Made by a program: the position numbers and the translations under genes
Shown here: piece after piece, positions 21,678-31,276 of the stretch
Layout of the letters: each line of letters begins with the position of its first letter
Position numbering within the stretch: position 1 is the stretch's first letter
Source: Edaphobacter sp.
GTDB taxonomy: Bacteria > Acidobacteriota > Terriglobia > Terriglobales > Acidobacteriaceae
Assembly: GCF_028283685.1 (NCBI RefSeq)
Contig: NZ_JAPWKF010000004.1
Location: 248,001-312,000, forward strand
DNA length: 64,000 bases
Direction: 5' to 3'
Notes under the pieces: generated by a model
The model's input: the letters and a program-made list of their open reading frames with translations, nothing else
Databases searched by the model: none
What the model was told of the DNA's origin: nothing

Positions 21678-22196
21678 ATGGCAAACGTAGCAGAAAAAAC
21701 CAGAGAGTTTCGCGCCGAGGCCAAGTTTCAGCGCACCAGCCCGCAGAAGGCGAAGCTCGTCCTGGACCTGATCAAGGGGCTCCGCGTGGAGCAGGCGATC
21801 AATACGGTCCACTTCAACAACAAGCGCATCGCTCCGGTAGTCGAGAAGGTTCTGCGTTCCGCGATTCAGAACGCCAACTACGTCTCGCAGGAGCAAGGCC
21901 TGGATGTCGACGTCGATAATCTTTACGTCAAGTCGGCTGTCGCCAACGAAGGCCCGCGCATGAAGCGGATCCGCCCTGCCCCGATGGGCCGTGCGTTCCG
22001 TTACCAGCGCCGTCTCGCCCACATCATTGTGACTGTGGCCGAGAAGAGCAAGCCGACCACGGCCGCAGCTGCGGAAGAGACCAAGGCCGCTCCGGCAGCC
22101 AAGGGCAAGAAGGCCGCGCCTAAGACCGCAGCCAAAAAGGCTCCCGCGAAGAAGGCAGCTGCAAAGAAAACGGCAACAAAGAAAGCCGCAAAGTAA
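21678..22196 (+). CDS. rplV: 50S ribosomal protein L22 with Lys/Ala-rich C-terminal tail
   Basis: L22 contacts all 23S domains and its beta-hairpin lines the exit tunnel. Residues 1-115 are a normal L22 (FQRTSPQKAKLVLDLIKG, GPRMKRIRPAPMGRAFRY). About 55 more residues follow, almost entirely Lys, Ala, Pro and Thr in near-repeats of AAKKA type, giving 172 residues against a usual 110-120. I use ATG 21678, which has an AAGGAAGAAG site; the open frame extends upstream through rpsS. Confidence 0.96.
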   Translation: MANVAEKTREFRAEAKFQRTSPQKAKLVLDLIKGLRVEQAINTVHFNNKRIAPVVEKVLRSAIQNANYVSQEQGLDVDVDNLYVKSAVANEGPRMKRIRPAPMGRAFRYQRRLAHIIVTVAEKSKPTTAAAAEETKAAPAAKGKKAAPKTAAKKAPAKKAAAKKTATKKAAK

Positions 22197-22290
22197 CCGG
22201 ATTTCATGCCTGTTTTTGCAGTAAAATAGAAGGGTTTTGCAGCATCGCCCGCCGGCTCAACCGGTCAGGAGCGGAGAGTAAAGGGAAGCT

Positions 22291-22965
<675 letters not shown>

Positions 22966-23031
22966 ACGAAGTTTGAATCAAGCTCGCTCCGGTACCGCCG
23001 GGGCGGGCAGCTGAAAGCTAGGGGTTTCGTT

Positions 23032-23466
23032 ATGTTATTGCCAAAGAAGGTGAAGTATCGCAAGCAGCAGCGCGGCCGTATGACCGGCAAGGCGTGGCGC
23101 GGCTCCGATCTTTCGTTCGGCGACTACGGCCTTAAGGTCCTGGAGTGCGGTTATATTACAGACCGCCAAATCGAGGCCAGCCGTATCGCGATGACTCGTT
23201 TCATCAAGCGTGGCGGCAAAGTCTGGCTGCGTTTGTTCCCGGACAAGCCGATTACCAAGAAGCCTGCCGAAACCCGTATGGGTAAGGGTAAGGGCGCTCC
23301 CGATCACTGGGTCTGCGTCGTTCGCCCCGGAAGGATTCTGTTCGAGATGGAAGGCGTCAACCCGGAGATGGCGAAAGAGGCGATGCGCCTTGCCGCCCAT
23401 AAGCTTCCGCTCAAGACGACCTTCGTTCAGCGTCACGACGTGGTCGCCACGACTGCCGCCAAGTAA
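23032..23466 (+). CDS. rplP: 50S ribosomal protein L16
   Basis: L16 organises the A-site region of the 50S subunit. 144 residues. [33 protein letters not shown] and [18 protein letters not shown] (with the Arg hydroxylated in some bacteria) are typical. It lies 66 nt after rpsC. Confidence 0.98.
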   Translation: MLLPKKVKYRKQQRGRMTGKAWRGSDLSFGDYGLKVLECGYITDRQIEASRIAMTRFIKRGGKVWLRLFPDKPITKKPAETRMGKGKGAPDHWVCVVRPGRILFEMEGVNPEMAKEAMRLAAHKLPLKTTFVQRHDVVATTAAK

Positions 23467-23491
23467 GAAGATTCGTTGAAGGATAAGAGAC

Positions 23492-23752
23492 ATGGAACTC
23501 GATAAGATTCGCAACCTCAGTGACGAAGAGCTCAAGGGCGAGCAGACTAAAGCTGCCGAGCAGCTGTTCCGCATCCGCTTCCAGCAGAGCCTCGGAAACA
23601 CCGAGGGCATCAAGAAGCTGCGCGCACTCAAGCTGGACGTCGCTCGCATCAAGACTGTCGCCCGCGAGCGTGAGCTCAGCCTCGCCAAGCCCGCACCCGT
23701 GGCTGTAGAAGCTCCCAAGAAGAGCACTCGCAAGAAAGCAAAGAAGGACTAA
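23492..23752 (+). CDS. rpmC: 50S ribosomal protein L29 with basic C-terminal extension
   Basis: L29 sits at the tunnel exit beside L23. The two-helix core is MELDKIRNLSDEELKGEQTK and FRIRFQQSLGNTEGIKKLR. 86 residues versus about 65 normally: the last 20 are Pro/Ala then Lys-rich (KSTRKKAKKD). The stop is 3 nt before rpsQ, a tight L29-S17 pair. Confidence 0.96.
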   Translation: MELDKIRNLSDEELKGEQTKAAEQLFRIRFQQSLGNTEGIKKLRALKLDVARIKTVARERELSLAKPAPVAVEAPKKSTRKKAKKD

Positions 23753-23755
23753 GCC

Positions 23756-24082
23756 ATGGCAGAGATCACAAACAAGACTGAAGCCGCCGAGCAGACCGCC
23801 TCCCGCCGTAATGAGAAGGTTGGTCTGGTCGTCTCGACCAAGATGCAGAAGACGATCGTCGTCGAGATCGAGATGCGCAAGGCTCACCCCAAGTACAAGC
23901 GTGTCATGAAGTCGAACAAGAAGTTCTACGCGCATGACGAGCAGAACTCGGCTCGCGTCGGCGACGTCGTCCGCATTCGCGAGGCCCGTCCGCTGTCGAA
24001 GCTGAAGCGCTGGTCGCTTGAAGAGATCGTCCGCCGCAGCTCGCTCGCGCTGGCCGAAGAGAAGGCCGCCGAGACGAAGTAG
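23756..24082 (+). CDS. rpsQ: 30S ribosomal protein S17 with N-terminal extension
   Basis: S17 is an early-binding 16S protein with an OB fold. The core is KVGLVVSTKMQKTIVVEI, HPKYKRVMKSNKKFYAHDE and GDVVRIREARPLSKLKRW. About 18 acidic/polar residues precede the core and a short Glu/Ala tail follows, giving 108 residues against a usual 85-90. It starts 3 nt after rpmC. Confidence 0.96.
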   Translation: MAEITNKTEAAEQTASRRNEKVGLVVSTKMQKTIVVEIEMRKAHPKYKRVMKSNKKFYAHDEQNSARVGDVVRIREARPLSKLKRWSLEEIVRRSSLALAEEKAAETK

Positions 24083-24088
24083 GTTTCG

Positions 24089-24126
24089 CCGCAGACTGTT
24101 CCTCGGAACGATAAAAAGATCTGCGG
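24089..24126 (+). promoter_or_regulatory. Nested hairpin in the rpsQ-rplN spacer
   Basis: Outer arms CCGCAGA (24089-24095) and TCTGCGG (24120-24126) enclose an inner GTTCC/GGAAC stem (24098-24109). There is no terminal T-tract. It is the first of two hairpins in this 106-nt spacer. Confidence 0.35.
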
Positions 24127-24146
24127 AGACGAGTTGGATAGGATAA

Positions 24147-24165
24147 CGGGGGAGAGAAGCCCCCG
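24147..24165 (+). promoter_or_regulatory. GC hairpin before rplN
   Basis: CGGGGG (24147-24152) pairs with CCCCCG (24160-24165) around a 7-nt loop, 24 nt before the rplN start codon. No T-tract. Confidence 0.35.
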
Positions 24166-24188
24166 GCCATATCACCAGGAGACGAACG

Positions 24189-24560
24189 ATGTCAGTACAG
24201 ATGAGAACAATCCTTGACGTGGCCGATAACTCTGGCGCACGCAAGCTGCAGGTGATCCTGCCCCTCGGTGGCGGTCTCGGCAAAAAGGCCGGCCTGGGCG
24301 ACGTCGTCACGGCTGCGGTCAAAGAGGCCTCGCCGGACGGAACGGTCAAGAAGGGCAAGGTCGTCAAGGCTGTGATCGTGCGCACGCGCAAGGAGTATCG
24401 CCGCAGGGACGGAACCTACATCCGCTTCGATCAGAATGCAGCGGTTGTGATCAATGATGCGATGGAGCCAGTTGGCACCCGCGTCTTCGGCCCAGTCGCC
24501 CGTGAGCTCCGCGAGAAGAAGTTCCTCAAGATCGTCTCGCTTGCGCCTGAAGTTATCTAG
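24189..24560 (+). CDS. rplN: 50S ribosomal protein L14
   Basis: L14 binds 23S rRNA on the subunit interface and is the contact for the silencing factor RsfS. 123 residues. [33 protein letters not shown] and [20 protein letters not shown] are typical. CAGGAGACGAACG precedes the ATG. It opens the spc cluster. Confidence 0.98.
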   Translation: MSVQMRTILDVADNSGARKLQVILPLGGGLGKKAGLGDVVTAAVKEASPDGTVKKGKVVKAVIVRTRKEYRRRDGTYIRFDQNAAVVINDAMEPVGTRVFGPVARELREKKFLKIVSLAPEVI

Positions 24561-24640
24561 TTTTCGCGCCGTGCAGAGTCTGGCGGCGCCATCAAGCGGA
24601 TTCCGGCTCCGACAGATCGCCGAGGGTAGGAGAGGTAAAT

Positions 24641-24970
24641 ATGGCAGGCATCAAGATCAAGCGCAACGATACGGTTGAGGTCATCGCAGGTAAGGATAAG
24701 GGCAAGCGCGGCCGCGTTCTTCGCGTCATCGCCGAAAAGCAGCGCGTCCTGGTCGAGCACGTGATGATGGTCAAGAAGCACGTGAAGCCCAACCCGCAGC
24801 GCAACATCAAGGGCGGAATTGCGGAGCAGGAATTGCCGATTCACATCTCGAATGTGATGCTGGTTGACAGCGAGGGCAACAAGACCCGCATCGGCTCTCG
24901 TATCGAGGGCGACAAGAAGGTTCGCGTTTCGAAGGCAAGCGGTAACACGATTGCTGACAAGAAGAAGTAA
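24641..24970 (+). CDS. rplX: 50S ribosomal protein L24
   Basis: L24 initiates 50S assembly. 109 residues with a KOW motif near the N-terminus (IKRNDTVEVIAGKDKGKRGR) and VKPNPQRNIKGGIAEQELPI. AGGAGAGG lies just before the ATG. It follows rplN by 80 nt. Confidence 0.97.
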   Translation: MAGIKIKRNDTVEVIAGKDKGKRGRVLRVIAEKQRVLVEHVMMVKKHVKPNPQRNIKGGIAEQELPIHISNVMLVDSEGNKTRIGSRIEGDKKVRVSKASGNTIADKKK

Positions 24971-25056
24971 GTTGTAAGTCGTTCAATATGGTTCACCCCA
25001 CGAAACGGTAGACGGCATTTGCCAACCCGGAGCCGTGGAGAAAGCGAAGAAAAGAA

Positions 25057-25605
25057 ATGGCGTCACGCTTTAGAGAGAAGTACGAAAAAGAGATCAAGCT
25101 GGCTCTTGGCAAGGAACTCAACATCGAGAACGTGATGGCGATTCCGAAGCTGGAGAAGATCGTCGTCAACATGGGTCTGGGCGAAGCGACCCAGAACGTT
25201 AAGATCATGGATCCGCTTGTGGCCGATCTTGCTGCCATCACCGGTCAGAAGCCCGTGACAACCAAGGCAAAGAAGTCGATCGCTGCCTTCAAGGTTCGCG
25301 AAGGCATGCCTATCGGAGCGATGGTCACCCTGCGCGGCGATGCGATGTACGAGTTCCTGGATCGCCTGATCTCGATCGCGCTTCCGCGCGTTCGTGACTT
25401 CCGCGGTGTCTCGTCGAAGAGCTTCGACGGTCGCGGTAACTACACGCTCGGTCTGCGCGACCAGCTGATCTTCGCCGAAATCGACTATGCGAAGGTCGAC
25501 AAGACCAAGGGTATGAACGTCACTATCGTGACGACAGCCCACGACGACAATGGCGCACGCGCACTCCTTCGGGGCTTCGGTATGCCTTTCCGTCAGGGAG
25601 CGTAA
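25057..25605 (+). CDS. rplE: 50S ribosomal protein L5
   Basis: L5 binds 5S rRNA and contacts P-site tRNA. 182 residues with [39 protein letters not shown] and [15 protein letters not shown]. The start [14 protein letters not shown] has the purine site AGCGAAGAAAAGAA. Confidence 0.98.
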   Translation: MASRFREKYEKEIKLALGKELNIENVMAIPKLEKIVVNMGLGEATQNVKIMDPLVADLAAITGQKPVTTKAKKSIAAFKVREGMPIGAMVTLRGDAMYEFLDRLISIALPRVRDFRGVSSKSFDGRGNYTLGLRDQLIFAEIDYAKVDKTKGMNVTIVTTAHDDNGARALLRGFGMPFRQGA

Positions 25606-25613
25606 CTGGATTC

Positions 25614-25634
25614 GGCCCCGGAGTAACCGGGGCC
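25614..25634 (+). promoter_or_regulatory. Hairpin in the rplE-rpsN spacer
   Basis: Perfect 8-bp GC stem GGCCCCGG / CCGGGGCC with loop AGTAA, 8 nt after the rplE stop. It is followed by TCCAACTGTTTAG, not a real T-tract. Confidence 0.45.
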
Positions 25635-25674
25635 TCCAACTGTTTAGTGTTTAGAAGGATAGAGAGTAAAGGTT

Positions 25675-25860
25675 ATGTCTACTACTGCAAAGCGCGTCAA
25701 AGATGCAAAAACGCCGAAGTTCAAGTCCCGCAAGCACAACCGCTGCCAGCTCTGCGGTCGTCCCCGCGCCTTCCTTCGTAAGTTTGGCGTCTGCCGTCTC
25801 TGCTTCCGTTCGCTCGCTCTCAAGGGAGAGATTCCGGGCGTTGTGAAGTCGAGCTGGTAA
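25675..25860 (+). CDS. rpsN: 30S ribosomal protein S14 type Z (zinc-binding)
   Basis: The short zinc form of S14 (61 residues; the zinc-free form is about 100). Two CXXC pairs, C24/C27 in CQLCG and C40/C43 in CRLCF, form the zinc ribbon that helps pack the 30S head. AAAGGTT precedes the ATG. Confidence 0.97.
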   Translation: MSTTAKRVKDAKTPKFKSRKHNRCQLCGRPRAFLRKFGVCRLCFRSLALKGEIPGVVKSSW

Positions 25861-25884
25861 AAAGGCACATGAGCCTGGCAGGGT

Positions 25885-25897
25885 AACCTGCTATACT
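25885..25897 (+). promoter_or_regulatory. Possible extended -10 promoter upstream of rpsH
   Basis: TGCTATACT (25889-25897) is a good extended -10 element in the 211-nt rpsN-rpsH spacer, the longest spacer inside the superoperon. No convincing -35 is present. It could give extra transcription of rpsH and the genes beyond. Weak evidence. Confidence 0.25.
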
Positions 25898-26071
25898 ATT
25901 TCCACTACAGCGCTCGGTAATTTATGCCCGAACGCACGATCCAGAGACCTCATTCAAGCGAAAGCCTAGAGTGCAGACGTCTGGAACGTAAAACAGACAA
26001 AGGCAATACAACATCTTTGCTGGTTCTCGCATGACTATGTCTGCGAGCGAACGGGAGATGAAGGAGATTGA

Positions 26072-26470
26072 ATGAACCTCACTGATCCAGTAGCAGACTT
26101 TCTGACCCGTATCCGCAACTCCATCCGCGCCCGCCACCAGAAGCTGGACGTACCTGCTTCGAAGCTGAAGGCCGAGATCGCCCGCATCCTGAAGGACGAG
26201 GGGTATATCTCCAATTACAAGGCGACCGAGGAAAACGGACTGCGCGTCATCCGCGTGTATCTGAAGTACGGTGTCAACAACGAGGCCGCTATTCGTGATC
26301 TGCAGCGCGTCTCGCGTCCAGGTTGCCGCGTGTATGTTGGCCGCGACGAGATTCGCCGCGTTCAGGGCGGTTTGGGTATCTCGATCATGACCACCCCGAA
26401 GGGTGTCATGACCGGCCGTCAGGCTCGCCGCGAAGGCGTTGGCGGTGAGATCCTCTGCGAAGTCTGGTAG
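26072..26470 (+). CDS. rpsH: 30S ribosomal protein S8
   Basis: S8 binds helix 21 of 16S rRNA and in Escherichia coli represses the spc operon by binding its own message. 132 residues. DPVADFLTRIRNSIRARHQK, GVNNEAAIRDLQRVSRPG and GGLGISIMTTPKGVMTGRQA are typical. AAGGAGATTGA precedes the ATG. The spacer to rpsN is unusually long. Confidence 0.98.
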   Translation: MNLTDPVADFLTRIRNSIRARHQKLDVPASKLKAEIARILKDEGYISNYKATEENGLRVIRVYLKYGVNNEAAIRDLQRVSRPGCRVYVGRDEIRRVQGGLGISIMTTPKGVMTGRQARREGVGGEILCEVW

Positions 26471-26598
26471 TTCCGGGCCTCGTGTCACGAGATTGATATT
26501 TGTAGTACGGGCGGTTCGCCCACCGGCTGCAGTGGAACGAATTCTGATCGATGATTGATTAGCTTCGCGACTCGCAAGCCAGATAAAGGAAATTCACG

Positions 26599-27138
26599 AT
26601 GTCACGTATTGGCAAGAAGCCGATTCCCGTTCCAGCAGGTGTCAAGTACACCGTGAACGGAAACACAGTTCTGGTTGAAGGCCCCAAGGGGAAGGTCAAT
26701 GCTCTTCTGCCTGCGGGTATCTCGCTGGTGGAGAGGGATGGCGCCATCCACGCAGAGCGTGAAAGCGACAAGTATGCGGCCTTTCATGGCCTCGCGCGCG
26801 CTCTCGTGTTCAACGCTGTTCAGGGTGTCACGGCAGGATGGACGAAGGAGCTCGACGTTGTTGGTATCGGATACCGCGTCGAGATGAAGGGTAAGAGCAT
26901 GGTTGTCTTCACGCTCGGCTACTCGCATCCGATTGAGTTCCCGCTGCCCACGGGTATCGATGTTGCCATCGACCCGAAACAGACTCATGTCACAGTCTCC
27001 GGTATTGACCGCCAGAAGGTTGGCCAGGTCGCCGCTGATATGCGCTCGCTGCGTAAGCCCGATCCGTATAAGAACAAGGGCGTTCGCTACACCGGCGAGA
27101 AGCTGAAGAAGAAGGTTGGCAAGACGGGCGCTAAGTAA
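26599..27138 (+). CDS. rplF: 50S ribosomal protein L6
   Basis: L6 binds the sarcin-ricin loop region. 179 residues with two similar domains: [20 protein letters not shown] at the start, and a C-terminal [20 protein letters not shown] followed by [25 protein letters not shown] precedes the ATG. There is a 128-nt spacer after rpsH. Confidence 0.98.
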   Translation: MSRIGKKPIPVPAGVKYTVNGNTVLVEGPKGKVNALLPAGISLVERDGAIHAERESDKYAAFHGLARALVFNAVQGVTAGWTKELDVVGIGYRVEMKGKSMVVFTLGYSHPIEFPLPTGIDVAIDPKQTHVTVSGIDRQKVGQVAADMRSLRKPDPYKNKGVRYTGEKLKKKVGKTGAK

Positions 27139-27260
27139 GGCCCGGAATTAAAGCCGCAAGTTAGGTGCCGGAGGCTGGATCGATAAGTGCCCCAGCCGGT
27201 TGAGGAAGCTTTGAAGTCCGCCTCTGGCCCCTGTTCCCTGTATGGAAGTACAAAGCCGAA

Positions 27261-27282
27261 CGTCGCCGGTATGCTGGCGACG
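27261..27282 (+). promoter_or_regulatory. Hairpin just upstream of rplR
   Basis: Perfect 7-bp stem CGTCGCC / GGCGACG with an 8-nt loop, ending 21 nt before the rplR ATG and just before its AGGAAGGA site. Placement would let it affect ribosome access. Confidence 0.4.
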
Positions 27283-27303
27283 CTGTTAGGAAGGAAACAA
27301 ACT

Positions 27304-27669
27304 ATGATTACTCCTCGTAAGCGCGATGTTATCCGCAAGCGCGTTCACACGCGTATCCGCGAGAAGCTCTCCGGAACCTCAGAGCGCCCGCGTCTCAATG
27401 TCTACCGTTCGCTGGACCACATCTACACGCAGTTGATCGACGACGCCAACGGCGTCACGATCGCTTCGGCCTCGACTCTCGCCAAGAAGGGTGAGGAGAA
27501 GAAGGTTGGCGGAAACGTCGCTGCCGCTGTTGAGGTTGGCAAGTTGATCGCCGAGCGCGCTCAGGCTAAGGGCGTCAAGAAGGTGGTCTTCGATCGCGGT
27601 GGCTATCTCTATCACGGCCGCATCAAGGCCCTGGCTGACGCTGCGCGCGAAGCCGGGCTGGAGTTCTAA
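27304..27669 (+). CDS. rplR: 50S ribosomal protein L18
   Basis: L18 binds 5S rRNA and places it on the 50S subunit. 121 residues. [20 protein letters not shown] and [20 protein letters not shown] are typical. I use ATG 27304, with AGGAAGGA at correct spacing and the family start [18 protein letters not shown]; the frame is open 39 codons further but without family similarity. Confidence 0.96.
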   Translation: MITPRKRDVIRKRVHTRIREKLSGTSERPRLNVYRSLDHIYTQLIDDANGVTIASASTLAKKGEEKKVGGNVAAAVEVGKLIAERAQAKGVKKVVFDRGGYLYHGRIKALADAAREAGLEF

Positions 27670-27723
27670 GAGTTTCTTGAACGGCGCTCCTGATCGAGCA
27701 GCCAGAAAGCTGGATAAGACATT

Positions 27724-28230
27724 ATGGTGACAAAGAAAAAGATCGACGCGAACAAGCTCAACCTGAAGGATCAGGTGGTCAGCATCAACCGCGTCACCAA
27801 GGTCGTCAAGGGTGGTAAGAACATGTCATTCGCGGCCCTGGTCGTCATAGGCGACCCGGCTGAGGGTGTCGTGGGCTACGGCTCCGGCAAGGCGAAGGAA
27901 GTTCCGCAGGCTATCCGTAAGGGTATTGAGGCAGCCAAGAAGAACCTCTTTAAGATCAATCTCACCGATACCTCGATCCCGCACCAGGTGCTTGGCCACT
28001 ACGGCGCTGGGCAGGTCATGCTGAAGCCGGCTCCCGAGGGTACTGGTGTGATCGCAGGTGGTACGGTTCGTGCTGTGATGACCTCGGCCGGCGTGCAGAA
28101 TGTTCTCACCAAGTCCATCGGCACCAAGAATCCGCACAACGTTATCAAGGCTACCTTCGACGCTCTCACCCAGCTCCGTAACAAGGCTGAGGTTGCGGCC
28201 CTGCGCGGTAAGTCCGAAGATGAGCTCTAA
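27724..28230 (+). CDS. rpsE: 30S ribosomal protein S5
   Basis: S5 contributes to decoding accuracy and mRNA helicase activity. 168 residues: N-terminal double-stranded RNA-binding fold ([40 protein letters not shown]) and C-terminal domain ([19 protein letters not shown]). It follows rplR by 54 nt. Confidence 0.98.
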   Translation: MVTKKKIDANKLNLKDQVVSINRVTKVVKGGKNMSFAALVVIGDPAEGVVGYGSGKAKEVPQAIRKGIEAAKKNLFKINLTDTSIPHQVLGHYGAGQVMLKPAPEGTGVIAGGTVRAVMTSAGVQNVLTKSIGTKNPHNVIKATFDALTQLRNKAEVAALRGKSEDEL

Positions 28231-28270
28231 GCAACGTTTTTGAAGAAGAAGTGTAAGAGGAGTTTTAGCG

Positions 28271-28459
28271 ATGGCCGAAACCAAAGCCACAATCAAGTTG
28301 CAGTACTTCCGCTCGAAGATCGCCACGCCGGAGAAGCACAAGCTCGTCGTCAAGGGCCTCGGCTTCACCAGACTGAACCAGGTCGTTGAGCGAGAAGACA
28401 CCCCGTCGATCCGCGGCATGGTCGCGAAGATCCCCCATCTCGTCCGTATCGTCGAGTAG
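28271..28459 (+). CDS. rpmD: 50S ribosomal protein L30
   Basis: A small 50S protein of 62 residues. The core YFRSKIATPEKHKLVVKGLG, RLNQVVEREDTPSIRGMVAK and PHLVRIVE fits L30. An AGAGGAGTTTTAGCG site precedes the ATG, 40 nt after rpsE. Confidence 0.96.
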   Translation: MAETKATIKLQYFRSKIATPEKHKLVVKGLGFTRLNQVVEREDTPSIRGMVAKIPHLVRIVE

Positions 28460-28482
28460 GGAAGAGCGTTCGATTCTTAATC

Positions 28483-28502
28483 GACAGATCTCCGGATCTG
28501 TC
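28483..28502 (+). promoter_or_regulatory. Hairpin in the rpmD-rplO spacer
   Basis: Perfect 8-bp stem GACAGATC / GATCTGTC with the tetraloop TCCG, followed by ACAAAATG and no T-tract. Confidence 0.45.
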
Positions 28503-28551
28503 ACAAAATGCGAGTCGGTAGCTAAGCTCCCGGCGTTATAGCGAGGAAAAC

Positions 28552-29013
28552 ATGGCAATTCGTAATCTTTCCAATCTGAAGGCCCCTGCAAAGGCCAATC
28601 GTAATAAGAAGCGTGTCGGCCGCGGTATGGGTTCGGGCATGGGTAAGACCTCGACCCGCGGTCACAAGGGTCAGGGCTCGCGCTCGGGTTCCTCGCTCAT
28701 GCGCGGTTTCGAAGGCGGCCAGATGCCGCTGCACCGCCGCCTTCCGAAGCGTGGCTTCACCAACATCTTCCGTACCGAGTACACCGTGCTTGGCCTCGAC
28801 CGCATCGCTGAGATCAACGCTGCTTCGAACGAGACCGAGTTCACGCTCGAGAAGATCGTCGCGCTCGGCCTGCTGCGCAAGCGGAACGGCCTGATCAAGG
28901 TTCTGAACAATGGCGAGATCAAGGTTGCCATTACCGTCCATGCCCACAAGTTTTCGAAGACCGCCCAGGAGGCGATCGAGAAGGCTGGTGGCAAGGCGAT
29001 CCTGATCGGCTAG
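28552..29013 (+). CDS. rplO: 50S ribosomal protein L15
   Basis: A late-assembling 50S protein, 153 residues. It has the Gly/Arg-rich N-terminal extension (RNKKRVGRGMGSGMGKTSTR, GHKGQGSRSG) and a C-terminal domain (VLNNGEIKVAITVHAHKF, AIEKAGGKAILI). AGCGAGGAAAAC precedes the ATG. Confidence 0.98.
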   Translation: MAIRNLSNLKAPAKANRNKKRVGRGMGSGMGKTSTRGHKGQGSRSGSSLMRGFEGGQMPLHRRLPKRGFTNIFRTEYTVLGLDRIAEINAASNETEFTLEKIVALGLLRKRNGLIKVLNNGEIKVAITVHAHKFSKTAQEAIEKAGGKAILIG

Positions 29014-29039
29014 ATGTCGCGCGGCATGTAGAATCCAGT

Positions 29040-29065
29040 CAGGCGAGGGATGAGTCCCTCGCCTG
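29040..29065 (+). promoter_or_regulatory. Strong hairpin in the rplO-secY spacer
   Basis: Perfect 11-bp stem CAGGCGAGGGA / TCCCTCGCCTG with loop TGAG, 26 nt after rplO and 48 nt before secY. Only CCGTTTC follows, so it is at best a partial terminator that could lower secY relative to the ribosomal genes. Confidence 0.5.
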
Positions 29066-29113
29066 CCGTTTCACCAGAACCATTCCGTTTCCCCTTTGAG
29101 GTTTCGCTCTCCG

Positions 29114-30526
29114 ATGTTCGACAAGTTCGCAAACATCTTCCGTATCCCAGACCTCCGCAAGCGCGTTATGTTTACGCTGGGTATGTTGGCCGTCTATCGC
29201 CTTGGATCGCACATTCCCACCCCTGGCATTAACGGTCAGATGCTCTCCGAGTTCTTCAATCAGAACTCTGGCTCGGCACTCGGACTGGTCGATCTGTTCT
29301 CGGGCGGAAATCTGCGTAAGCTGACGATCTTCGCCCTCGGCATCATGCCGTACATTACGGCGTCGATCATCTTCCAGCTTCTGACTGTGATCTATGAGCC
29401 GCTGGCGAAGTTGCAGAAGGAAGGCGAACTCGGCCGCCGGAAGATTACGCAGTGGACTCGTTATGTCACGGTACTTCTTGGTATCGTCCAGTCGTTCACG
29501 ATTGCGCTGACCCTTACCAACACCTCCACCGGTTCGTCGATGGTGACGATCCCGCGCATGGCCTTTATTCCGCTGTGCGTTTTGACGCTGACTGCTGGAA
29601 CCGCCTTCATCATGTGGCTGGGTGAGCAGATCACCGAGCGCGGTATCGGCAACGGTATGTCACTGCTGATCTTCACCGGTATTGTGGTCGGTCTGCCGAA
29701 GGGCATCGAAGAGCTATACGACAAGATCAAGACCAACGCTTGGGGAACCTTTACTCCCGTTGCGGTTGCCATTCTGATCGCAGGCATGATCGCCGTCGTT
29801 GCGTTCATTGTCTACGTAGAGCGTTCAGAGCGCCGCATCCCGGTGCAGTACGCCAAGCGGATCGTCGGTCGTCGCATGATGGGCGGACAGTCCACCCATC
29901 TTCCGCTGAAGGTGAACTCCGGTGGCGTGATGCCGGTCATCTTTGCCAGCTCGATTCTGTCGGCTCCGTTGCTGTTCGCCGGTATGAGCTTCTTCGGTAG
30001 CGCTCCTCTGCGCGATACAGCCTTCTTTGGCCCGATTATTCGCAATCTGGCTCCCGGTGAGCCGTGGTACGAGCTTCTCTACATCGTGGCGATCATCTTC
30101 TTCGCTTACTTCTACATCTCGATCGTCTTCCGTCCCGATGACATCGCTGACAACATGCGCAAGTACGGCGGCTTTATTCCCGGCATTCGTCCTGGCAAGC
30201 GTACGGCGGACTTCATCAACGACATCCTGACCCGCATCACACTGGTCGGTGCGCTGTACCTGATCATCATCTCTCTGATTCCTCAGCTGATCATCAGCGG
30301 CATTCACTTCAATCATCTCTGGCTGATTGGCCCGGTCTTTGACAAGCTCCCCAGCTGGATGACCAACGGACTTGGCGTAACCTTCTACTTCGGCGGCACC
30401 TCGCTGCTGATCGTCGTCGGTGTTGCGATGGATACCGTGCAGCAGGTGGAATCGCAACTCATCATGCGCCACTATGACGGCTTCACTCCCAAGAGCGGCC
30501 GCATCCGTGGGCGCAAGAGCTGGTAG
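29114..30526 (+). CDS. secY: Protein translocase subunit SecY
   Basis: The channel-forming subunit of the Sec translocon, with 10 membrane helices expected; hydrophobic segments run throughout the 470 residues. MFTLGMLAVYRLGSHIPTPG, GIMPYITASIIFQLL, GIGNGMSLLIFTGIV and the C-terminal VGVAMDTVQQVESQLIMRHY are diagnostic. I prefer ATG 29114; an in-frame TTG lies at 29096. The adk start is 4 nt after its stop. Confidence 0.97.
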   Translation: MFDKFANIFRIPDLRKRVMFTLGMLAVYRLGSHIPTPGINGQMLSEFFNQNSGSALGLVDLFSGGNLRKLTIFALGIMPYITASIIFQLLTVIYEPLAKLQKEGELGRRKITQWTRYVTVLLGIVQSFTIALTLTNTSTGSSMVTIPRMAFIPLCVLTLTAGTAFIMWLGEQITERGIGNGMSLLIFTGIVVGLPKGIEELYDKIKTNAWGTFTPVAVAILIAGMIAVVAFIVYVERSERRIPVQYAKRIVGRRMMGGQSTHLPLKVNSGGVMPVIFASSILSAPLLFAGMSFFGSAPLRDTAFFGPIIRNLAPGEPWYELLYIVAIIFFAYFYISIVFRPDDIADNMRKYGGFIPGIRPGKRTADFINDILTRITLVGALYLIIISLIPQLIISGIHFNHLWLIGPVFDKLPSWMTNGLGVTFYFGGTSLLIVVGVAMDTVQQVESQLIMRHYDGFTPKSGRIRGRKSW

Positions 30527-30530
30527 GAAA

Positions 30531-31271
30531 GTGGCAACGTTGACACAGGAATCGAATCATTCCCCGGCCCAGGCAGATACCTTTCTGCCCGGGCCGGTTC
30601 TTCTTCTGGGCGCCCCCGGAGTGGGGAAGGGTACGCAGGCGCAACTGCTGATGGCCGGTTACGGCATCCCGCAGATCTCTACCGGTGACATCCTGCGCGA
30701 TAACATCGCGCGCGGAACTGATCTTGGCAAGGCGGCGAAGGGGCTGATGGACAACGGCCAGCTCGTGCCTGATGATATGGTCAACGACATGGTTGGAGCC
30801 CGTCTCTCGCAGAGGGATGTCCAGCGCGGTTATATCCTGGACGGCTATCCGCGTACGTTGGGTCAGGCGGAGTGGCTGGACGCTCATCTTGAAGGGCTTG
30901 AAGAGAGTGCAGGCGCAGTGGCACTTCCTCTCGTTGCCATCAATATCAAGGTTGACGAGCAGGTTCTCCTCAAGCGCATCACGGGCCGTCGTATCTGCGG
31001 CAAGTGCAAACACATCTACAATGTGTACTTTAAGGCGCCGCAGCAGGAAGGCATCTGCGATGTGGATGGGACAGCACTGCAGCAGCGTTCCGACGATACC
31101 GAGGCAGCTTTTACAGAACGCATGAAGGCCTATCACTCTCTGACAGCTCCAGTCATTGAGCACTACGGCAAGCAGGGCCGCTTTCGTGAGATCGACGGTG
31201 ACCGAGATGTCGAGGCTGTCACGGAATCGATTCGAGAAGCGCTCGAGCAGCTGCGTCAGGCAGGGAATTAA
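30531..31271 (+). CDS. adk: Adenylate kinase, zinc-type LID, with N-terminal extension
   Basis: Interconverts ATP + AMP and 2 ADP. The P-loop is GAPGVGKGT (27-35), with STGDILR and DGYPRTLGQAEWL following. The long LID domain carries C156, C159, C176 and D179, the Cys3-Asp zinc set known from Bacillus adenylate kinase. No ATG suits; GTG 30531, preceded by AGGA and 4 nt after secY, gives 246 residues, about 20 more than usual at the N-terminus. TTG 30540 is an alternative. Confidence 0.95.
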   Translation: MATLTQESNHSPAQADTFLPGPVLLLGAPGVGKGTQAQLLMAGYGIPQISTGDILRDNIARGTDLGKAAKGLMDNGQLVPDDMVNDMVGARLSQRDVQRGYILDGYPRTLGQAEWLDAHLEGLEESAGAVALPLVAINIKVDEQVLLKRITGRRICGKCKHIYNVYFKAPQQEGICDVDGTALQQRSDDTEAAFTERMKAYHSLTAPVIEHYGKQGRFREIDGDRDVEAVTESIREALEQLRQAGN

Positions 31272-31276
31272 AAGAA

